In this document: positions 35,123 through 43,379 of the stretch, piece by piece
How positions within the stretch are numbered: position 1 is the stretch's first letter
How the letters are laid out: each line of letters starts with the position of its first letter
Assembly (NCBI RefSeq): GCF_002865645.1
Contig: NW_020194662.1
Span: forward strand, 1 to 43,379
Direction of reading: 5' to 3'
From: Hyaloscypha bicolor E
Lineage: Eukaryota > Ascomycota > Leotiomycetes > Helotiales > Hyaloscyphaceae
Length of the DNA: 43,379 nt
Translations under genes and position numbers: made by a program
Notes under the pieces: generated by a model
The model's database searches: none
What the model was told of the DNA's origin: nothing
Seen by the model: only the letters and a program-made list of their open reading frames with translations

Positions 35123-35863
35123 CTAACCCCCCCTTAGCTTGCGTAGTCCGTAAGGCAAATCCCATAGATTACGAGACACATCTCTATCTCCCTTACTCTC
35201 TATATCCTCCGTACTACCTATATTACTCGAATTATCTATATCTCCTTCGTCCTCTTCTCCTCTAGTATCCTCACCCTTCTCTGCTACAATCTCCTTCCCT
35301 ATTGCCTTCTGACCTTATATCTGTCTTTATACTCGCTTTCTATATCTTATAGGTAGTCGAGGCTTTGGTATAAAAGGTTTTATAGATACGGAGCAAGGCT
35401 TTCCAGACTTAGTAGAATTAGTATTAAGTTAATAGAAAGTATAGACTTTACTATTATTATTATATCTGTAATTTATATAAGTACTATCAAATTCGCCTTC
35501 TATAACTATATAGCATTTAAAAGGGCCCCTCGGTCTCTTCTTATTACTATAAGTAGTATAAGCTTAAGAGAATTCGGTTCTATAAGTATATACCAAGCTT
35601 CCCTCTAGATTTGTCTTGCCTTTCTCTAATTTCTTTAGCTTCCTGTTCTAGTATAGCTCTATCTCTCTAATTTTAGTCTTATTATTAATTTGCTTTATTA
35701 CTTTAGTAGTATTATTAGATAATATAAGGAAATTAAAGTATTATTATAGAGAAAGAGGAGAAAGTTATATATAAAAAAAAAATCAAGAAGTAGAAAGGTT
35801 TATTAGTTAAATATATTAACGGGAAAGAATATTATAGACTAAGTCTGGATTATTAGAAGGCAT
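35123..35863 (-). pseudogene. Broken gene with an acidic C-terminal tail (unknown product)
   Basis: On the minus strand ATG at 35,863 gives MPSNNPDLVYNILSR, followed by what may be an AT-rich intron. Next comes a Lys/Glu-rich stretch (KVIKQINNKTKIREIELYQ), then RPRGPFKCYIVIEGEFDSTY, and a long acidic low-complexity end (GEDTRGEEDEGDIDNSSN, GSTEDIESKGDRDVSRN) closing LPYGLRKLRGG at a stop at 35,123-35,125. In-frame stops lie after RTEFS and in RV-RQI-GQK. RIP-like mutation is heavy at the 5' (right) half and light at the 3' half. I cannot name the family; the composition suggests a repeated gene or a transposon-borne ORF. Confidence 0.45.
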
Positions 35864-36719
35864 ATTATAAATATTATCTTTTTACTTATTTATAGCTTTA
35901 TTGCCTTTTTTACTAGTTTTACTTTTACTAGAACTATTACCTAAAACTATATTTAATATGTTTTTAATAAAGAAAAGCTTTAATAATAGTATTATATATT
36001 AAAATTAAAGTTATTTTCAGAAAGAGATTAAGATTAAAGTTAAGGCTAAGATTAAAGCTAGTATAGCTATATTTTTATTATTTACTTTTAAAATATAAAA
36101 ATATATATTTAATATAATTATTTAAATCCGAATAAATTTATAATAAATAATACCTGAAAATGGAAATATTAGTACTTAATAGCCCTAGATTAAATATATT
36201 TAAATATTAAAAAAATTATAATTTTAGGTATTATAATTATAAAAATAAAAATATAAATATTCTTTTTTTTACTAATTTATAAAAGCTAAAATATACTAAT
36301 AATAATTAAACTATACTTGACTTATATAATTAGCTAATTTACTTTATTAATTATAAATAATTCGAGATAATTTAAATCTCCTTAAATCTTTATATATAGC
36401 TTATTATATAAATTTCTATATCTCTATATTTAATAATACTATAATTATAATTTTTAAATAAGAAGAATCTCCTTATTCTAGTATATATAATTATATTTAT
36501 TTCTTATTTTTCGAATATATAGTTATTAAATTAGAAAGGTTTAAGAATTCTAAGTAATACTTTCTCTTAAAAGATATATATTCTTAATAAATAATAAAAG
36601 TAAATATGAAATTATATAATAATATAATTATCTTATACTAGTAACTTTATTTTCTATAAAACTATAACTTTATTTTATTTTTATTTTAAAATCTCTATTC
36701 TTCTTCTATATTTTTTCGA

Positions 36720-37075
36720 CTTTACTATTAATACTAAAAGCTTCTATCTTTTACTAATACCTTATCTATTAATATCTTTATTAATACCTTTATTAATACC
36801 TCTATTAATATTAAGAGCTAGTATCTAACTACCTTATAACCTTTCTTTCCTTTTCCTTACTTTTTTTTACTTTTTTTTCTTATCCCTTTTCCGAATCTCT
36901 TTTCCGAACTTCTTTTTTTTTAATACTTCTTCTATTAATACCAAGAGCTAGTATCTAACTACCTTATAACCTTTCTCTCCTTTTCTAAACTCCTCTAAAT
37001 CCTTCCTCTAAATCCCTCTTCCTTTAATACTTCTACTAATAATACTAAAAGCTAGTATTTAATTACTATTTCCGG
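36720..37075. repeat. Degenerate direct repeats, about 130-base spacing
   Basis: AAGAGCTAGTATCTAACTAC and the following ACCTTATAACCTTTCT occur near 36,812-36,846 and again near 36,942-36,976, each preceded by TCTATTAATA (36,801 and 36,931). A more diverged copy (CTAAAAGCTAGTATTTAATT) lies near 37,044-37,063. The block looks like an old tandem array. Confidence 0.7.
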
Positions 37076-37309
37076 GTTACTTTTATCCAGAACTCTTATA
37101 TTATAAGTTTTTAATCTACTTGCTTTTTAGAAAGCTAAATTTTAGATTCCTCTTTTCTTTTTTTAATATTTCCTTTTCCCCTTTTCTAATACCTTTTATA
37201 CCTTCGGGCCTTTTGGGAGTATTTTCTCTCGAACTTCTAAAAAAGAGACTAATTCTTATTTAGATTTCTCCGAACTTTAATATTTTCTTTCTTCCTTTAA
37301 TATTTATAA

Positions 37310-37495
37310 AAGCCTTTAGGCTATTACTAAGTATCCCTATTCTTTATCTTAAAATATATACTAACTTATTCTTATAGGAAATAGCCTTTCTTTTTCTAAT
37401 CTCGACTTTTTTAATATATATTTCTTGCCTTTAGGCTATTTAGATATCTCTTTATTTACTTTTATAAAATATATACTAACTTACTTTTTAGTTCC
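37310..37495. repeat. Direct repeat pair, about 65 bases each
   Basis: CCTTTAGGCTATT followed about 30 bases later by AAAATATATACTAACTTA occurs near 37,312-37,372 and again near 37,429-37,492. It is a second old tandem duplication in the same CT-rich stretch. Confidence 0.65.
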
Positions 37496-38836
37496 CCTTA
37501 CCTTATTTTTCTTTTAATATTATTATATATATATCTAGTTAGTACTAGTTCTTATAACTTATAGTTAGGCTTTCTATTTATTAAATATCCGGGTATTTTA
37601 TTTTACTTTTACTTTATATATTTTATTTTATATACTTTATTTTCCTTTTATTATAGGTTAGAACTTAAATAGTATTTACCTTAAATACTTATACTCTCGG
37701 ATATATAAGATTTCTATAGATCTTTCGGGATTATAAACTAGCCTATTTTAGTTCAGGAAAGCTTTCTTGAGAGTATTTCAGGAATTATAATATTTACTAT
37801 AACCCTTTCTAAAGATTAATATAATATAAGTATTTCTAGTCTATTTTCTTTCTATAAAGCAAACTACTACCCTAAGTCTATATAAAAGTCCTAATTATTT
37901 CTCGAGTTAAAATATAGGTATTTCTTATTTCTATTAAATTAGATATAAAAAATAGCAGGTGCCTTTAGGCTAGATTATAGTACTAGTTAAATATTAAGAC
38001 TTCTTATACTTATCTTGCAAACTTATAGTTCGAGATATATTATATTTAATAGGGCTTCTATATCTAATTACTTTATATTATAATAAAATGTCTTGGTATT
38101 ATAGTTAGGAGAGTTTTACTTTATAATCTTATTTATTATTTATAGATTTTCTAGCTAATAAGTCTTAGCTAATAGCTAAGAAACTTATTAGCTATTCTAT
38201 CTAAAGCTTTTAGGAGCGGGAAGTTACCTTAATAAAGACTTAGTATTAAAAATAGGTTTAACTAATTAATCTAAACGAGGAGTTTATAGTAGAAGTTTCT
38301 ATATATGAGTAATTTTATATAACGAACTCAAATCTCTATTCCTAGTTATATAAGTAAGCCATATAAGAAACTCTTTTTAGCCTATTAGAATAGTTCCTAT
38401 TCCTGGTTATATAAGTTATAATATATAATAAACTCAAACTTTTCTTGGGTTATTTTTAGAAGAATTAGTAAGCTTTTCTAAACAAACTTATTAAGGCCTT
38501 AGTTTTCAAAAATATTAGTCTAGTTTTCTTACTTCTTTTTTAGGTAATAGTTTGGCTCTCAGGAATTATATATAAATATTAGAATAAATAAGGAAATATA
38601 TTATATATGTTTTCTGAATAAATTAGGATAGAACTTATAGGATTCCCGTAATATTTTTATTAAATCTATAATACTAGCTAGTAAAGACTTTAATAACCTT
38701 AATAAGACTTAAATTATAAGCCCGGCCCTTAGATTTCCCGCTTAACTTAAAGATTAAGTAGTTTATAATAGATTACCTATTATAGAATATATTATATTCT
38801 TTTCCCAAAAAGTACCGGGTATTAGTAATAGTTCGG

Positions 38837-38885
38837 AAGCCCTAAAGCCCTTGAGACTCTTTATAAGTTTCGGGCTTTAGGGCTT
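38837..38885. repeat. Perfect 14-base inverted repeat (hairpin)
   Basis: AAGCCCTAAAGCCC (38,837-38,850) and GGGCTTTAGGGCTT (38,872-38,885) are perfectly complementary around a 21-base loop. It is GC-rich amid RIP-mutated DNA. It is not followed by a T run, and no gene ends here, so a terminator role is unsupported. It could be a solo end of a small transposon. Confidence 0.75.
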
Positions 38886-39764
38886 TTCTATAATTAGCTA
38901 ATTATATAAAGTTATATAATTATATGAGTCTAGTATTAATATAAAGTAATTAGTAACTTTATATATAGATATAATATAGTTTTTAGTATAGCTAGTCTAA
39001 TATATTATATATTTATATATAAATACTTATAATTTCATTATTATAATATAATATATCTTTAATATATCCTTAATATAAAAATCCCTTTATAACCCTAGAT
39101 TTTTAGGAGCCTCCTTTATATTAAAGACAAAGTATATAATACTATTTAGGTATTAAACTTAAAAGGCAAAGAATTATAAAGGCCCTAATAATTATAAGAC
39201 TTTATAAACTTAGGTAGATTTGAGTATTATAAAAGTATTAAATTTAGTAGCCTGACTTTTAAATTATATAAGAACTAATTAAAGAGTATTACTTTAAAAT
39301 ATTAATTATAAATTCCAAGTATATATATATTTATAAAGAAATAAAACCCAAAATAGTACTAAGCTAATTATAAGATATAGGAAAAAGTATATTAGATATT
39401 AAGCCTATTTTTTCTTAATTACCTTAATCTTGGCAAATATTTATATATAATTTATTAGACCTTATATAATAGGTTTACTTAGGAGAAGTAAGGTTAATTA
39501 GCCTAGGAAGTTTAATAATAATAGTTAGACTTCTATTTGGAGTAATAGATAAAGTATTAGTAATAGCCCGGATATCTTGGATTTTACTTATAAAGCTAAA
39601 GATATTATATTTATTAATTCTCTATATCTAATAAGAAAGAGAAATAATATATTTATATTTTTAATATACCCGTTATTATAAAGTAATACTTATATAGTCT
39701 ATAAGATTAATTATAGTTCTCTTTACTAGAGAAGAAAATAGTAAAATTAAAGAAGAATCTAATA

Positions 39765-39802
39765 GTTTACTATTATTATTATTATTATTACTATTAGAAT
39801 TA
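39765..39802 (+). repeat. (ATT)n microsatellite
   Basis: Short run of TAT/TTA triplets (ACTATTATTATTATTATTAT) in the AT-rich block. Confidence 0.7.
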
Positions 39803-40107
39803 GCTTTAGTAATACTTTTAGTAGTACTTTCTATATTATCTTACGGCTTTTAGAGGTTAGTAAATAGAGAAGAATCCTAATATATATAAGTTAATTAAAT
39901 CTAAAAACAAAAAAGAATTTATAGAAGAAATAAAGAATAAGAGCCAGAATTAAAAAAGAGGATTATATATATGCCTTTATTTACTTACTAGTTTATTAGA
40001 TCTTTCCTTACTTTTAAAGTCTTATACCTATATTAGCAGGTAATATTTTCCTGGGCTTTCTGGGCTTCCTTAGTCTATTATTTAATTTCCTTAAGTTATT
40101 ATATCTT

Positions 40108-40233
40108 CTAAGTATTTTCTAGCTTTTTATAAATAACTTTAAAATAGAGATCTTTATATAGAGTCTTTTTCTAAGTATTTTCTAGCTCTTTATAAATAAT
40201 TTTAAAATAGATATTTTTATATAAAGTCTTATC
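40108..40233. repeat. 63-base tandem duplication
   Basis: Copy one is 40,108-40,170 and copy two 40,171-40,233, both beginning CTAAGTATTTTCTAGCT (copy one has CTAAGTATTTTCTAGCTTTT). The copies differ at a few bases, nearly all transitions. Confidence 0.85.
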
Positions 40234-43200
40234 CTAATATAAAATAAGAAAAATTATCTAGATATTCTTAAGGCCTAGATATATATTATAGTAGGAAAAA
40301 TTAAAAATAGTTTAAATAAAACCTGGTAAGACTATAAGTTCCTGGGCTTTTTTATTATTGGGACTAGTATAGAATACTAGTTTATTTATATTATTAATAA
40401 ATTAATAATAGTAAATAGGTCTACTAATATAAAAAGAGAAATAAAAAAGTAGCTATTAAGAAATTATATTAGAAAAAATAGAAAAGACTTAATTATTTAT
40501 TTCAAATTAAAAGCTATTTATTAAAAAACATTTATTCGAATTCGTATAAAGAATCTAGTAAAAGAAATAGGAGAAAACTTATTACTAACTTTTTTAGAAA
40601 GTTAGATAGTTCTTTATTTAGCTCTTTAATTCTTTATATTATTAAATACCTACTTATAGAAAACTAGCTATAAAACTATAGTCTATAATTTTATAAGACT
40701 AGACCCGGCTATATTTTAATTTATAAGACCTTAAAGGGCTCTAGGTAGCCTATTACTAGTATAAGAAGCTATAGCCTAGATAGTAGCCTGAGTAACTCTT
40801 ATATTTATAGCTTATTAAGCTTATATAGTAGTATAAGTATTACTAAAAAAGTAGTTAAGTTAAGTAATATAGCTCGTAATAAAAGAAAATACGGAAAGGA
40901 GTAGTTATAAGGCTATTAGAATAGGAGGAGCCTGGAATAAAGTAGAACTAGTATCTGGTAGCTATATAGTAATAGTAACTAGAGGAATAGGTATAGTAAA
41001 TATTTCTAAAAGAAAAAATATAGGATAAAAATATTAAGAAAAGCTAGGGATCTAAAGTATTTCAGGTATAAAGAGAGAAGTAAATACGGACGGAATTCTA
41101 GAGCTATAAGGTTTAAATTTACTAATATTATTATTCTAGATAAATAAAATAGTAGCCTCTATATTATATTTATTATTAGTAAATTAATAGAATTTATAAT
41201 ATTAGATATTACTATATTAGTATTTGGCTATAAAATATATAATATTAGGGCAGGTTTTAAGAAATAGTAGTACTATTTTAAGAGATAAGAATTTAAAAAT
41301 ATAAAATATTTATATAGTAAATAAACTTAATAATTTTATTAGTATTATTCTTAAAAGTAAGAAGAAGGTTTCGAAAATAATATATTTAATAATAAATAAT
41401 ACTTATTTTAATATATCTAGTTATTCTATAACTTGCTTGAGAATCCTATTTCATATAATAGTAGTATTATATTTACTAGTTAGCTTTTCGAACTCTCTTA
41501 ATATTAGTAGCTGCCCTGAGGCTATATATGCCCGGACTATATATTAGAGCTAGTAGTAAGCTTAAATATATAATTAGTTACTATTTTTATTAGTATCTCT
41601 TATATAAATATTAGTTATATTTATATTATAAGATATAAGCTTTTAATAATATTATTCTAGTATTTCTCTTAGCAGAAACTCGTTAATATCTATATTAGTA
41701 TATAAGTAAACTATCTATATAGAGCTATATAAGGTTATATATATTACTTATCCTAAATTAAATAATTATTAAGAATTATATTATAAAGCTTTATATTTAT
41801 AGGGCGACCCTAGTACTATACTTTGCCTAGGGGCCTTATATATAGTCTAAATAGCTTACTGGCTATTATATTAGGCCTAGATCTGTCTTTTCTAATCCTA
41901 TAGATATTTTACAAGTCTATAAACCTATATATCTTATTTTGGATCTGCTATATATAAAATACTAGTAGAGTAATCCGGTTCTATAGATATTAGTAATTAT
42001 AACTCCCGGTATAGGCTAGTTCCTGAAAGTAATTCTATATATACTAATTAGAATTAGTTATATAATCCGGTATTATAATACTAGACCTAATAGCCTTAAT
42101 AAAAAGTAGTATAATTATTAATATCTAATACTTTCTTCTAATAATAGAAAGAATAAGGGGCAGATATAGGGAAACGGAATTGCTTATATACTACTGGTAT
42201 AGCTGGCTTTTTTAAAGCTCCTGCTACTAGGATTTAACCCGCTAATTCTCGGTACTTTTCCCAGAAATAAAGTAGTCCTCTATATATATAACTAATGAAT
42301 TAGCTATCTGCGAGAATGCAAAGTATACTTTAGTAATAAAAAAGAGTTTAGAGCCTCGATTAGCCCTAAAGAAATAAGGGCAGTAGCCTATTTAAATATA
42401 AATTTGAAGATATTACTATATAACCGAATAGGTAGTCTAATTAGAGATTCTAATATATATTTGGATAATATTATATAAATAAGTATTAATATAAATATAT
42501 ATCTCGATCCCAAATAGTAATAGCTTATTATATTTATTAATTAACTAAATCTAGTTTAGCCCAGATATAATATATTCTCTTTTTTTAAACTATATCTATT
42601 ATATTTATAGTATAATTATTTCGGGATCCAGGAGTTATAATATTATATATAAGCTTTCTTTATAAATAATAAAATATATTAGTAAATAAGGCCCTAACTT
42701 TCCAAGCTAGGGCAAAATAGTAAAATATAGAAAGACTAACCGGATTACTAGTAAACCTTATTAATAGAAATATATATATAAATACTGCCGTTTATAACCT
42801 ATAACCCGCCTATTATTTAGCTTATTCTATAGTATTATAAATAGTTACTTGTCTACTACTTGCCTGTCTATTATAGTTATATAGTAAATAAGATTAAGCT
42901 TCTTATATATACGAATAACTCTAGTAATTAAAGCTATATAATTATAATTCTCAAGATCCTTAAGTATTTTCTTATTTATATTTCTCAGATAATATAGGAT
43001 TATAATCTATATATAAAGGAAAGACATATCTGCTATTTAAATATATATTTGGATATTCTATTCTTATAATTACTATTAGACCATATATAGATTAACTAAG
43101 ATTTCATATAAATCTTTTAATCTATTTATAATTTCTTCTTAATTAATATTTATATAAGCCTATTTAGTAATAGCTTTATAATATAGTAATAGATTTATTA

Positions 43201-43379
43201 AAAGTTATAGTATTATTTTAATAAAATTCACTAAGTTATTTTAATAGGAGCTAAGTTTAGGGCATACTTTACTATTATAATATACTTTTTAGTAATATAA
43301 GTACTAAAAAACTCGAGTAATATTACCCCTATATAATTTTATTAATTAATTACTAAAAAAAAGTAATTAGCCGGCTTCT

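Larger units (their letters stand above)
35864..43379. other. Right RIP block: AT-rich degenerate repeats, no identifiable gene
   Basis: Uniformly AT-rich, CpA/TpG-poor, with stops in every frame. Protein-like readings survive in places: plus strand near 40,690-41,000 (IGGAWNKVELVSGSYIVIV) and minus strand near 42,100-42,330 (TKVYFAFSQIANSLVIYIED). Neither matches a family I can name. RT, integrase or transposase motifs were not found, though decayed transposons remain the likeliest content. Local repeats are listed separately. Confidence 0.6.

Noticed and set aside
38837..38885. Hairpin as a transcription terminator
   Set aside because: Intrinsic terminators are bacterial, the stem lacks a following T run and there is no gene upstream.

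Overview
The window reads as nuclear DNA of a filamentous ascomycete (Pezizomycotina); I cannot name the species. The evidence is fungal gene structure (GT-AG introns of about 50-60 bases with CTAAC/CTGAC-like branch sites) and two long AT-rich blocks almost free of CpA and TpG and full of TpA. That is the mark of repeat-induced point mutation (RIP, C-to-T mainly at CpA). Repeat copies differ almost only by transitions, and the transposon reading frames are broken mainly by TAA/TAG where CAA/CAG would be expected.

Layout. (1) Bases 1 to about 26,300 are a nest of dead transposons. A minus-strand gypsy retrotransposon (Gypsy-2, about 18,166-21,259) is cut by a second minus-strand gypsy (Gypsy-1a, about 5,014-18,165). 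A plus-strand copy of the same family (Gypsy-1b, 1 to about 5,013) sits inside the 3' part of Gypsy-1a, giving 2.5-kb inverted arms. A pogo/Fot1-type DNA transposon (10,066-12,599, TA duplication, 96-base terminal inverted repeats) sits inside the Gypsy-1a pol gene. To the right are a 532-base TRIM-like element (21,265-21,796; two 129-base LTRs, ATTTA duplication) and a decayed hAT transposase (about 21,960-24,660). (2) About 26,400-35,050 is a normal-composition island. It holds an intact eight-exon MFS sugar transporter (minus), a divergent SMP-30/gluconolactonase-family gene (plus) with a one-base frameshift near its 3' end, a 554-base PIF/Harbinger-type MITE in the shared upstream region, and a decayed multi-exon gene at 33,742-35,037. 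(3) From about 35,100 to the end the DNA grades into a second RIP block with one recognisable broken gene (35,123-35,863, minus) and several degenerate tandem and inverted repeats.

Function. The only plausible functional unit is the divergent pair: a sugar-porter permease for uptake and a lactonase-family hydrolase that may act on a sugar lactone. A shared role is inference from position and family. Everything else is mobile-element debris or hypothetical remnants. I saw no rRNA, tRNA, CRISPR array, telomeric repeat or secondary-metabolite core gene.
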